This document shows, in pieces, positions 55,940 to 64,000 of a stretch of DNA of 64,000 nt. The notes beneath the pieces are model-generated. The model saw nothing but the letters and a program-made list of their open reading frames with translations. It had not been told where the DNA came from and made no database searches. The stretch lies in assembly GCF_040706555.1 (NCBI RefSeq), contig NZ_JAPDRH010000001.1:620001-684000 (forward strand). The letters run 5' to 3'. The translations under genes and the position numbers were made by a program. Source of the DNA: Lentisalinibacter salinarum (lineage in GTDB: Bacteria > Pseudomonadota > Gammaproteobacteria > Steroidobacterales > Woeseiaceae). The stretch's first letter is position 1, and the number at the start of each line of letters is the position of its first letter.

Positions 55940-56806
55940 ATGAGCGTGATCGGCATAGCCGCGCTGCAACTGGAAGCGGCCAACGGCGACAACACGGATT
56001 CCATGGCGGCGGAGATCGACGCGGTGATGCGCCGGTTCCCGTGGGTGGACATGGTGCTGCTCGGCGAGCTGAACGCTTACGGCTCCGATCCGAACTACGC
56101 CCAGCCCATGCCGGGAGAGTTCGAGACCCGTTTCGCCGAACTGGCGCGCCGGCACGGCATCTGGCTGGTGCCGGGCTCGATCATGGAGCGGGACCGCGAC
56201 GCGTGCTACAACACCGCGCCGGTGATCGACCCGGAGGGCCGGGTCATCGCCCGCTACCGCAAGCAGTTCCCCTGGCGCCCCTATGAGAAGGGCGTGACGC
56301 CGGGATCCGAGTTCGTGGTCTTCGACGTGCCGGGCATCGGCTGCTTCGGCGTCTCCATCTGCTACGACATGTGGTTCCAGGAGACGCTGCGCACGCTCGC
56401 CTGGATGGGCGCCGAGGTCATCCTGCACCCCTCGCTCACCAGCACCATCGACCGCGAGGCCGAGCAGTGCATCGTGCGGGCGAGCGCGGCCATGTACCAG
56501 TGCTACTTCGTCGACGTGAACCTGGCCGGGCCGCTCGGCGTCGGCGGCACCATCGTGGCGGGGCCGGGCGGCGAGGTCATCCACCAGGCCGGCAAGGGGC
56601 GCGAGATCATGGTAATGCGCCTGGACCTCGAGCAGGTGCGCGAGGCGCGCAGGAACGGCTGGCACGGGCTCGGCCAGCCGCTGAAGAGCTTCCGCGACAG
56701 CCGCCTCGAGTTCCCGCCCTACGTGGAAGGGCACGACTCGGAGTATCTGCGCTCGCTCGGCCCGCTGGAGCCGGCGGCCTCCGCGCGCAGGGACGAGAAC
56801 GGCTGA
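55940..56806 (+). CDS. Carbon-nitrogen hydrolase (nitrilase superfamily)
   Basis: The 288-residue protein starts at ATG 55940, with GGGGGAG upstream. The Glu-Lys-Cys triad is visible: E43 in LLGELNAYG, K108 in ARYRKQFPW and C141 in VSICYDMWF. The late segment RASAAMYQCYFVDVNLAG is a typical nitrilase-fold block. The family cuts amides or nitriles. The strongly shifted context (MFS transporter overlapping at TGATG) suggests intracellular hydrolysis of an imported compound. The substrate is unknown. Confidence 0.92.
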   Translation: MSVIGIAALQLEAANGDNTDSMAAEIDAVMRRFPWVDMVLLGELNAYGSDPNYAQPMPGEFETRFAELARRHGIWLVPGSIMERDRDACYNTAPVIDPEGRVIARYRKQFPWRPYEKGVTPGSEFVVFDVPGIGCFGVSICYDMWFQETLRTLAWMGAEVILHPSLTSTIDREAEQCIVRASAAMYQCYFVDVNLAGPLGVGGTIVAGPGGEVIHQAGKGREIMVMRLDLEQVREARRNGWHGLGQPLKSFRDSRLEFPPYVEGHDSEYLRSLGPLEPAASARRDENG

Positions 56807-58002
56807 TGCGGGCGGTTGCGCCCAACAGCATGGCGGCGCGGATCTTCCTCGCGTTCCTCGCGACGGCGGGGCTGTTCTACGTGAACATCATGCCGGCGAT
56901 TGTGGACGGCCTGAAGGAAGGGCTCGATTTCACCGACCGCCAGGCCGGTTTCGCGGCGTCGGCCAACGTCTACGGCGCCGCACTCGGCGCGCTGCTCATC
57001 GTCTTCATCGTCCGGCGCATCAGCTGGCGGCCGGTCGCCTACACGCTGCTCGCGACCCTGATCGTGATGGATCTCCTGTCCATGCTGGTGGCGGCGCCCG
57101 GGATCATGATCGCCACGCGTTTCGTGCACGGCTGCGTCGGCGGGGCGCTGGTGGGCGTGGGCTTCTCGGTGATCGCGCGGACCCTGCATCCGGACCGCAC
57201 CTTCGGCGTGCTGCTGTTCATCCAGTTCGGGCTCGGCGGCCTGGGTAACCTCTACATACCGCGGCTGGTCCCGGTGTTCGGCACCGACGTGCTGTTCCTG
57301 TCGCTGATCGCCTTCAGCCTGGCCACCCTGGCCATGGTGCCTTTCCTCGGTCCCTACAAAGCCGATCCGGCAGCGAGCCCCGTCGCCGACCCGGAAAAGG
57401 CGAAGTCGGCTCTGGTGCCGATCGCGCTCGTGCTGCTTTCCATTTTCCTGTTCCAGGCGGCGAACAACGGGCTGTTCGCCTTCATCATCGGGCTCGGCAA
57501 GTTCGAGGGTCTCACCCTCAACTTCATCACCATCACGCTGGCCGTCGCGGGCTGGATCGGGCTGGCCGGCGCCGGTCTGGTCATCGTCTTCTATACCCGC
57601 TACGGGCGCACCATCCCGCTGGCGGCGGCCATGCTGGTCACCATCGCCGCCACCTGGGCCCTGCACTACAGCGAGAGCGGCACGGTGTACCTGCTGGCGA
57701 ACTGCGCCGTCGGCATCACCTGGGCGTTCTGCATGTCGTATCTGCTCGGCCTCGTCTCCGCCTTCGACGAGACCGGCCAGATGGCCGCGCTCGGCGGCTT
57801 CGCCTCGAAGCTGGGCCTGGCCAGCGGCCCGCTCGCGGGCGGCCTGCTGCTCGGCGACAACAACTACGGCCTGCTCATCAACCTGGCCGTGATCGCGCTG
57901 GCATTGAGCACCATCGCCAGCGTGATACCGGCGCGCCTGAAGGACCGGCCGGCGCCGCCGGTGCCACCGGTGCCCGATGCGCTGGCCGACGAACTGGACT
58001 AG
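56806..58002 (+). CDS. MFS transporter
   Basis: The 398-residue protein starts at ATG 56806, overlapping the hydrolase stop as TGATG. It has about twelve hydrophobic segments, the first being IFLAFLATAGLFYVNIMPAIVDGL. The usual MFS loop between helices 2 and 3 is weak (VRRISWRPV), but IMIATRFVHGCVGGALVGVGFSVIA in helix 4 is typical. Translation is coupled to the hydrolase, so the carrier probably brings in its substrate or removes its product. Confidence 0.9.
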   Translation: MRAVAPNSMAARIFLAFLATAGLFYVNIMPAIVDGLKEGLDFTDRQAGFAASANVYGAALGALLIVFIVRRISWRPVAYTLLATLIVMDLLSMLVAAPGIMIATRFVHGCVGGALVGVGFSVIARTLHPDRTFGVLLFIQFGLGGLGNLYIPRLVPVFGTDVLFLSLIAFSLATLAMVPFLGPYKADPAASPVADPEKAKSALVPIALVLLSIFLFQAANNGLFAFIIGLGKFEGLTLNFITITLAVAGWIGLAGAGLVIVFYTRYGRTIPLAAAMLVTIAATWALHYSESGTVYLLANCAVGITWAFCMSYLLGLVSAFDETGQMAALGGFASKLGLASGPLAGGLLLGDNNYGLLINLAVIALALSTIASVIPARLKDRPAPPVPPVPDALADELD

Positions 58003-58042
58003 CGGGCGACCCGGAACTGGTACTACGCGGCCTCCGGGGGCT

Positions 58043-58053
58043 CGGGTAATTTG
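58043..58053 (+). promoter_or_regulatory. Shared motif upstream of the TonB receptor
   Basis: CGGGTAATTTG occurs 43 bases before the receptor start at 58096. It is identical to the copy before the nitrilase-type gene. Confidence 0.4.
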
Positions 58054-58095
58054 CAATAACCGACGAAATCATCGAGCGGGATCGGGGGGAACCGA

Positions 58096-60603
58096 ATGGA
58101 GAAGCAACTGGAACTGCGGCGCAAGCCGCTGGCCGTCGCCGTTACGGCGGCGTGCATGGCGATGTCGGCGAACGCGCCGGCTCAGGAAGGGGCCGGCCCG
58201 GTCATCGAGGAGATCCTGGTCACGGCCACCCGGCGCGAGGCGAGCGTTCAGGACATCCCGTACAACATCTCGGCGATGTCGGGGGACTACCTGGTCGACG
58301 TCCACAACGTCGTCAACCAATACGACGTGCTGCGGGCCATGTACGGCGTGACCGTCGTGGACCGGGGCTACCGGAACTCGGGCACGGTCAACAACATCGT
58401 CATCCGCGGCCTGAACGTGGATAACGGCGCGAACGGCGACATCATGCTGAACGCCGTGCCGACCGTGGCCACCTACTACGACAACACGCCGCTGTTCGCC
58501 AACTTCCTGGTGAAGGACATCGAGCGGGTGGAGGTGTTGCGCGGGCCCCAGGGCACGCTGTACGGCTCCGGGTCGCTGGGCGGCACGGTACGCTACATCG
58601 CCAATGCGCCCGACCCCCAGGCCTTCGACGCCAGCGCCGAGGTGGACTTCGGCACCACGTCGGGCTCCGGCGGCAACAACCTGGCCTTCGACGGCATGAT
58701 CAACGTGCCCATCGGCGACCGCACGGCGCTGCGGGCGGCCTACAGCCGTATCGACAACGACGGCGTCATCGACTACGTCAACGTCTACCAGCTGAACGAG
58801 TTCCGCGAGCCGCTGATCGACGTGGACGGCCAGTGCGTGGATCCGCGCGAGGCCACCGACCAGCAGATCCTGTTCAACACCGGCTGCTTCCGGGAAGCGG
58901 AGGACGCCGATACCGTCGAGATCGACTATTACAAGCTGGCGCTGCGCAGCGACATCACGGACTCGCTGAGCGTGCAGCTGAACTACCACCGCCAGGAAGA
59001 CGAGATCGGCGCGCGGCGCTCGACCACGGTGGGCGACAACGCCCAGCCGCCGGGCTCCGACCTGTTCTTCGCCTACGGCGACGACGACAGCGGCCAGGTG
59101 ATCCTGGAGCCGTCCTCGCGCGAGGTCGACCTGGTCAGCCTGGACGTGGAGGTGGACTTCGGCTTCGCCACGTTCACGTCGACCACGTCCACCTACGATC
59201 ACACGGGCGTGGGCGAGAGCGACAACGGCGGCCTGTGGGCGAGCGGCGGCCGCGACTGGAACTTCCTGTTCTACGGCGGCCAGTGGCCGCGGCCCATCCA
59301 GCGTGCCGAGCGCGGCTACGAGGACGAGGCGTTCATCCAGGAATTCCGGCTGGTGTCGAAGACGGGCGAGAGTTTCGACTGGATCCTGGGCGCCTACTGG
59401 ATGGACCAGGAGACCAGCGTCTACCAGCTGAGCTGGAACCCGGGCATGAACCTCTTCAAGAACGCCTGCCGGGACACGGGCGACGTCATCTGCACCATCG
59501 GTGGCATCTACGGCGGCTTCTGGCCGCGCTTCTACGCCGGCGATCTCAGCGAGATCGACTTCGAGTACGTGCGCGATACCGACTACGAGGAGCGCGCCGT
59601 CTACGGCGAGGTGACCTACCACTTCAGCGATACCTTCCGGCTGACGGGCGGCTTCCGCTGGTTCGACAACGAGACGGTGAACGACACCATCCTCGGCTTC
59701 CCGCTGCCGCCGGGGTCCACCTCGCCCGCCGCGCCCCAGTCCACCGACAGCGACGACGACGTGCTGGTGAAGCTGAACGCGTCCTGGGATCTGAACCCGA
59801 GCGCCATGCTCTACACCACCTACTCCGAGGGTTACCGCCACGGCGGCGCCCAGGCGGTGCCGAGCCTCGAGAACGGCGACCCCTTCGGCGAGCCGAATGC
59901 CGAGGCCATCCGCACCTTCGAATCGGACTCGGTGCAGAACTACGAGATCGGCATCAAGGGTGGTACGGACGGGTTCCAGTACACCGCCGCGGCCTTCTAC
60001 GTGAACTGGGACGACCCCCAGCTGAACACGACCTCGGCGTTCTTCGGCTTCTACCTCGCCGCCAACGGCCAGGAGGCCTCCACCCGCGGCATCGAGCTGG
60101 AATTCGAGGGCTACCTCACCGACACGCTGCACTACCGGGTGGGTTACACCTGGCTGGAGGCTGAACTCGACAAGGACTTCATCAGTCCGCAGACGGGAGC
60201 CGTGGTGGCGCCGGAGGGCTCGGATCTGCCGGGCGCACCGAACAACACCCTGAGCTTCAACGTGGACAACCGCTGGCAGGTGGCCGCCGACATGGAGCTC
60301 GTGGTCGGCGTGAACGGCTACTACCAGAGCGAGGCGGAGAACTTCGTCAACCAGTCGAGCGTGCTGAACGAAACCTACGAGTCGTTCCTGCTGCTGGGTA
60401 CCTCTGCCTCTCTGACCCGCGACAACTGGCAGGCCACCCTGTACGTGAGGAATCTCACCGACGAAGAAGGCGTGAGCGGCGGATTCCCATCGGCCTACTG
60501 GAGCTCCGATACCGGCATCTTCGAGAACTGGTACGGCAACGGCAATCGCCGGTTCATCGTGGAGCCGCGCACCATCGGGCTGAGGCTCGGTTACCGGTTC
60601 TAG
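58096..60603 (+). CDS. TonB-dependent outer-membrane receptor
   Basis: The 835-residue protein starts at ATG 58096 with a signal peptide (PLAVAVTAACMAMSANAPAQ). The TonB-box region EEILVTATRREASVQDIPYN and the plug motif VLRGPQGTLYGSGSLGGTVRYI are classic. A large 22-strand type barrel follows, ending in IGLRLGYRF with terminal Phe. Long acidic loops, with extra cysteines (GQCVDPREATDQQ, TGCF), face the outside. It lies 93 bp after the MFS gene and is probably the outer-membrane gate for the same compound. Confidence 0.94.
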   Translation: MEKQLELRRKPLAVAVTAACMAMSANAPAQEGAGPVIEEILVTATRREASVQDIPYNISAMSGDYLVDVHNVVNQYDVLRAMYGVTVVDRGYRNSGTVNNIVIRGLNVDNGANGDIMLNAVPTVATYYDNTPLFANFLVKDIERVEVLRGPQGTLYGSGSLGGTVRYIANAPDPQAFDASAEVDFGTTSGSGGNNLAFDGMINVPIGDRTALRAAYSRIDNDGVIDYVNVYQLNEFREPLIDVDGQCVDPREATDQQILFNTGCFREAEDADTVEIDYYKLALRSDITDSLSVQLNYHRQEDEIGARRSTTVGDNAQPPGSDLFFAYGDDDSGQVILEPSSREVDLVSLDVEVDFGFATFTSTTSTYDHTGVGESDNGGLWASGGRDWNFLFYGGQWPRPIQRAERGYEDEAFIQEFRLVSKTGESFDWILGAYWMDQETSVYQLSWNPGMNLFKNACRDTGDVICTIGGIYGGFWPRFYAGDLSEIDFEYVRDTDYEERAVYGEVTYHFSDTFRLTGGFRWFDNETVNDTILGFPLPPGSTSPAAPQSTDSDDDVLVKLNASWDLNPSAMLYTTYSEGYRHGGAQAVPSLENGDPFGEPNAEAIRTFESDSVQNYEIGIKGGTDGFQYTAAAFYVNWDDPQLNTTSAFFGFYLAANGQEASTRGIELEFEGYLTDTLHYRVGYTWLEAELDKDFISPQTGAVVAPEGSDLPGAPNNTLSFNVDNRWQVAADMELVVGVNGYYQSEAENFVNQSSVLNETYESFLLLGTSASLTRDNWQATLYVRNLTDEEGVSGGFPSAYWSSDTGIFENWYGNGNRRFIVEPRTIGLRLGYRF

Positions 60604-60624
60604 GTGTCGCATAATGTCCGGGCC

Positions 60625-62235
60625 ATGCGCCCGCATCATCCGGACAGCCCGCCACCGGACGCGGCCTCCACGCTGGAGGCCCGCGTGCGGGAGCGGATGC
60701 GCAGCGGCGATCTCCGCGGCGCCGCCGCGGTCTGTCAGCAGCTGAATCGTCAGCATGCGGATTACGCGCCGGGCTGGCTGGCGGCCAGCCAGCTCGCGCT
60801 GCGCATGCAGAACCCCGGCGGCGCGCTCGCCGCTGCCGGCAAGGCGCTCGAACTCGAGCCGGAACGCACCGTCCTGCTGCTGCAGCAGGGACTCTGTCTC
60901 GCGGCGCTAGGCCGCATGGAGTCACTCGGCGAACTCGTCGACCGGCTGCAGAGCCGTCGGCTGCGCACCGCGTTCGAGCATTCCACGCTCGGTCTGCTGC
61001 TGACCCGGCTGGAGCGTAGGGAGCAGGCCGTCACGCACTACCGGCAGGCCGTCGCGGCCGAACCCGGACACGCGAAGCACCATTACAACGTGGCGGCGCT
61101 CGAGCGCTCCCTCGGCCGCATCGAAGCGGCGGAGTCGTACTTCGACGAAGCCATCCGGCTGGACCCGACCGACTACGAGGCATGGAAGATCCGCTCCGAG
61201 CTCCGCGGGCAGACGCCGGAGAAGAATCACGTGGCGGCGCTCACGCAATTGCTGGAAGCGGGTATTAAAGACCCCCGCGGGCGCGTCCACATCCTCTACG
61301 CCCTGGCAAAGGAGCTGGAAGACCTCGGCGAGCCGGCCCGCTCGTTCCGGTATCTGCAGGAGGGTGCGGATACGCGGCGCGAGTACATGCGTTACGACGT
61401 CGGCCGCGACGTCGAGACCATGGCTGCACTGGAGCAGGAATATGGGGCGGATCGATTCGATGGCGCCGTGCCCGGCGACGACAACGCCGAGGCCATCTTC
61501 GTGCTCGGTCTGCCGCGCACCGGCACCACGCTGGTCGAGCGCATCCTCGCGAGCCACACCGACGTCTTCGCGGCGGGCGAACTGACGAACTTCGCCGAAC
61601 AGATGATGCAGCAGGTGCGCGCCGTCGGCGACACGCCACCGAAGGACCGGGACGAACTGGTCAGGCGCAGCACGCAGCTCGACTTCCGCGCGCTCGGCCG
61701 GGCCTACGTCGAGAGCACGCGGCCGTTCACCGGCCATACGCCGCGTTTCATCGACAAGATGCCGCTGAACTTCCTCTACGTGGGGCTGATCCACCTCGCC
61801 CTGCCGGATGCGAAGATCGTGAGCGTGCGGCGCCATCCGCTGGATACCTGCTACGCCATCTACAAGCAGCTGTTCGTGGACGCCTATCCGTTCTCCTACG
61901 ATCTCACCGAACTCGGCCGTTACTATGTGGCCTACGACCGCCTCATGCAGCACTGGGAACGGGTGCTGCCCGGGGTCATGCATACCGTCCGCTACGAGGA
62001 CCTGGTGGACGACCTGGAATCGGAGGCGCGCGGGCTCGTGGATTACTGCGGGCTCGACTGGCAGGCCCGCTGCCTCGAGTTCCACGCCAACCCGGAGGCG
62101 TCCACCACGGCGAGCACGGTGCAGGTGCGCCGGCCCGTCTATCGCACCTCGGTCGGCCGCTGGAAGGACTATCGGCGTGAGCTCGCTCCGCTCATCGAGG
62201 CGCTGGAGGCCGCCGGTGTGCCGCTGGAGGAATAG
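60625..62235 (+). CDS. TPR-sulfotransferase fusion protein
   Basis: From ATG 60625 the protein has 536 residues; GTG 60604 is an alternative. Residues about 20-260 are TPR-like helices (EQAVTHYRQAVAAEPGHAKHHYNV, IEAAESYFDEAIRLDPTDYEAW). The sulfotransferase domain starts near 290, with the PAPS-binding P-loop GLPRTGTTLVERIL (295 onward) and the 3'-phosphate motif VSVRRHPLDTCYAIYKQLF. RYEDLVDDLE and a late RWKDYRREL complete the pattern. It transfers sulfuryl groups to an unknown acceptor. It starts 22 bases after the receptor stop. Confidence 0.92.
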   Translation: MRPHHPDSPPPDAASTLEARVRERMRSGDLRGAAAVCQQLNRQHADYAPGWLAASQLALRMQNPGGALAAAGKALELEPERTVLLLQQGLCLAALGRMESLGELVDRLQSRRLRTAFEHSTLGLLLTRLERREQAVTHYRQAVAAEPGHAKHHYNVAALERSLGRIEAAESYFDEAIRLDPTDYEAWKIRSELRGQTPEKNHVAALTQLLEAGIKDPRGRVHILYALAKELEDLGEPARSFRYLQEGADTRREYMRYDVGRDVETMAALEQEYGADRFDGAVPGDDNAEAIFVLGLPRTGTTLVERILASHTDVFAAGELTNFAEQMMQQVRAVGDTPPKDRDELVRRSTQLDFRALGRAYVESTRPFTGHTPRFIDKMPLNFLYVGLIHLALPDAKIVSVRRHPLDTCYAIYKQLFVDAYPFSYDLTELGRYYVAYDRLMQHWERVLPGVMHTVRYEDLVDDLESEARGLVDYCGLDWQARCLEFHANPEASTTASTVQVRRPVYRTSVGRWKDYRRELAPLIEALEAAGVPLEE

Positions 62236-63970
62236 CGCAGCCGGGACGTGCGCGATCCTCGTTCTTCTGCTCGCGGCGACGGGTCACGCGGCGGAACCAC
62301 GGGTTCTGTCCGCTGCGTTTCTCCTCGGTGACGCTCCGCTCGGCGAGCCGGTGCCGATGTCCGAGTACGCGCCGCCAGCCGAGGCATCGTCGCCCCGGCA
62401 TCGTTTCTCCGGCATGCTACGTCCGGCGTCGACAGCGGCCGACGGCTTCCGGCTGTTACAGGACGAATTCGACCGGGCGGCCAGCGTGGGCGGGGCGCTG
62501 CGTTCGCTCCCGCGCTTCGACCTCGGCTACGTGCAGGACGGCGGCGACCTGGTGCCGCTGACTCACGGCGTGCTGCGCACCGACCATCCCTACTGGGAGC
62601 TGATCCTGCAGCCGGGCCGGGCCTGGCAGGAACCCGGCGACGGCGGATGGAGCCGGGCCTCGGTACCGTTTGCGCTGCAGGAGCGTGCCGCCAACTGCAC
62701 CCACTACGGGGTCATGACCTGGCTGTTCGACGATGCGGGGCGGGTCTCCCGGGCCGCGTGGCAGATCGTCAGCGAGACCTGCGCCTATCTCCGCTTCGAC
62801 GCCTGGGGCGTCATGGATATCGGTTACGAAGCGGCGGAGGCCGGTGCGCCGGCGGAGGCACAGCTCGCGCGCTTCCGCCGCCACGAGGCCGCGCGCCTGC
62901 CGGTGCGCCCGCTCGCCCGCCTGGCCGAGGACCACCCGGGCGTGAACCCCTCGTCGCTCGGTGATGCCGACGGCCTGAAGCGTGGCGACCTCACGGTGAT
63001 GGGCCTGGTCGCCGGAGGCATCCACTACCGCAGCGATTGCCCGACGCGCTACGGGCCCTATCCTTATTGCACGAGTCTGCCGCTGCCGTCCTATTCCACG
63101 GCCAAATCCCTGTTCGCGGGTGTCGGACTGATGCGGCTCGAGCAAATCAGTCCCGGCGCGTCACAGGCGCCGATCGCCTCGCTGATCGAGGCCTGCGATC
63201 CCGAGCGCTGGGGCGACGTCACGCTCGAGAACGCGCTCGACATGGCCACGGGCAACTACGACTCGGCGCGGCTGTACGAGGACGAGGATGCCGCCGGCCA
63301 CCTGGAGTTCATCTTCTCCGACAGCCACGCTGAGAAGCTCCGCCTGGCCTGCGGCCTGTTCCCGCGCCGCGCCGAGCCGGGCACGCGCTTCGTCTATCAC
63401 ACCTCCGATACGTATCTGGTCGGCGCGGCGATGCAGCGCCTGCTCGACAGGGGAGGGCAGGCCGACGTCTACCGGGAACTGCTGGTCGACTCCGTCTGGC
63501 GGCCGCTGCGATTGAGTCCGCTGCTGGACGGGACGAAACGCACCTACGACCGCGCGGCCCGGCCTTTCACCGGCTACGGCCTGACCTACGAGGCGGACGA
63601 CGTGCTGCGCGCTGCCCGCTGGCTCATGGACGGCGCCGGCCGGATCGGCGGCACGCAGGTGCTGGACCGTGCATTGCTGGACGCCGCGCTGCAGCGGCGC
63701 CCCGACGACCGCGGGCTCGCGGCCGGGGATGCCCGCGTCCGTTACAACAAGGGGTTCTGGGCTTACGATGCCGGCCCCGATTTCGACTGCGGGCATCCGG
63801 TGTGGGTGCCCTTCATGTCCGGTTTCGGCGGTATTGCCATATCCATGTTCCCGAACGGCGTCATCTACTACTACTACTCCGACGGCCATCTGCACCGCTG
63901 GGGCAGCGGCCGGGAGGCGGCACACGCCATCGGAGATCTGTGTGACGCGGCGGCGCGGCCCGCCGGATGA
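62216..63970 (+). CDS. Secreted serine hydrolase, beta-lactamase-like
   Basis: GTG 62216 gives 584 residues and a signal peptide (NSAAGTCAILVLLLAATGHA-AEP); it overlaps the sulfotransferase end by 20 bp. The N-terminal 200 residues are not recognised. The C-terminal part has the penicillin-binding-type nucleophile S294-T-A-K297 in PSYSTAKSLFAGV, RFVYHTSDTYLVGAAM and a late GFGGIAISMFPNG. It probably hydrolyses esters or peptides in the periplasm. The stop is 30 bases from the window end, so nothing downstream is visible. Confidence 0.82.
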   Translation: MCRWRNSAAGTCAILVLLLAATGHAAEPRVLSAAFLLGDAPLGEPVPMSEYAPPAEASSPRHRFSGMLRPASTAADGFRLLQDEFDRAASVGGALRSLPRFDLGYVQDGGDLVPLTHGVLRTDHPYWELILQPGRAWQEPGDGGWSRASVPFALQERAANCTHYGVMTWLFDDAGRVSRAAWQIVSETCAYLRFDAWGVMDIGYEAAEAGAPAEAQLARFRRHEAARLPVRPLARLAEDHPGVNPSSLGDADGLKRGDLTVMGLVAGGIHYRSDCPTRYGPYPYCTSLPLPSYSTAKSLFAGVGLMRLEQISPGASQAPIASLIEACDPERWGDVTLENALDMATGNYDSARLYEDEDAAGHLEFIFSDSHAEKLRLACGLFPRRAEPGTRFVYHTSDTYLVGAAMQRLLDRGGQADVYRELLVDSVWRPLRLSPLLDGTKRTYDRAARPFTGYGLTYEADDVLRAARWLMDGAGRIGGTQVLDRALLDAALQRRPDDRGLAAGDARVRYNKGFWAYDAGPDFDCGHPVWVPFMSGFGGIAISMFPNGVIYYYYSDGHLHRWGSGREAAHAIGDLCDAAARPAG

Positions 63971-64000
63971 ACCGGTGCCGGGCCGCTTGCCGGACGCCCG

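Noticed and set aside
58069..60756. 895-codon open frame opposite the TonB receptor
   Set aside because: It exactly shadows the receptor and shows the repeated Val/Ala/His pattern of antisense high-GC frames.

Overview
The window is a stretch of bacterial chromosome of high G+C content, except for the rRNA operon and a short AT-richer patch at about 46.2-48.3 kb. The gene set points to a Gammaproteobacterium. It has an rrn operon with tRNA-Ile(GAT) and tRNA-Ala(TGC) in the spacer, the order anmK - M23 endopeptidase - tyrS - rrn, a birA-coaX-SPOR run, and hemG, plsY and type III pantothenate kinase. The TonB receptors, PEP-CTERM protein, TPR-sulfotransferase and winged-helix/TPR proteins suggest an environmental, probably marine, lineage. 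I cannot name the genus without database searches.

Layout. 0-5.3 kb: the end of ppx, convergent with ppk1 (25 bp overlap), then anmK and an M23 cell-wall peptidase. 5.3-8.0 kb: tyrS, cytochrome c' and cytochrome b561. 8.1-13.9 kb: a complete rrn operon with tandem promoters, two boxA elements, processing stems, REP palindromes in both spacers and an intrinsic terminator. 13.9-25.5 kb: accessory region with two winged-helix/TPR regulators, cupin and tautomerase genes, a RidA/chorismatase-like protein, a secreted beta-helix protein divergent from a lipoprotein carrying a CxxCH motif, a beta-propeller and TPRs, a VOC protein and a ScyD-like propeller. A 107-nt multi-hairpin element and a REP pair follow. 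25.5-34.1 kb: SDR, TonB receptor, radical-SAM aminomutase-like protein, lipase-like hydrolase, REC-EAL protein, PAS histidine kinase, GST and a small membrane protein. 34.2-37.9 kb: two amidinohydrolase-fold enzymes and an M61 peptidase. 37.9-43 kb: an sdpR-sdpI pair with a palindromic operator, a DMT exporter, plsY, birA, coaX and a SPOR protein. 43-46 kb: cytochrome b next to hemG, a cluster of small stress and envelope proteins (CsbD, lipoprotein, DUF1328) and tRNA-Thr. 46.1-48.2 kb: a small AT-richer island with a tRNA-Glu 3' fragment, a protein with a Cys/His cluster and a DUF3800 protein. 48.3-53.9 kb: cupin, MscS channel, PEP-CTERM protein, DUF998 remnant, diheme peroxidase, cytochrome c and GFA protein. 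54-64 kb: a same-strand run of MocR regulator with a DUF995-like tail, nitrilase-fold hydrolase, MFS transporter, TonB receptor, TPR-sulfotransferase and a serine hydrolase.

How the genes fit together. The 54-60 kb run looks like an uptake and breakdown module for one unknown nitrogen-containing compound: receptor in the outer membrane, MFS in the inner membrane, amidase/nitrilase inside and a PLP-binding regulator. An 11-bp motif shared upstream of the hydrolase and the receptor supports joint control. The most unusual non-coding features are the 107-nt three-hairpin element, the terminator-like hairpin lodged in the 5' arm of the 23S processing stem, the REP palindromes inside the rrn operon, and a probably leaderless sdpR promoter. 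No CRISPR array, complete insertion sequence or prophage was seen.
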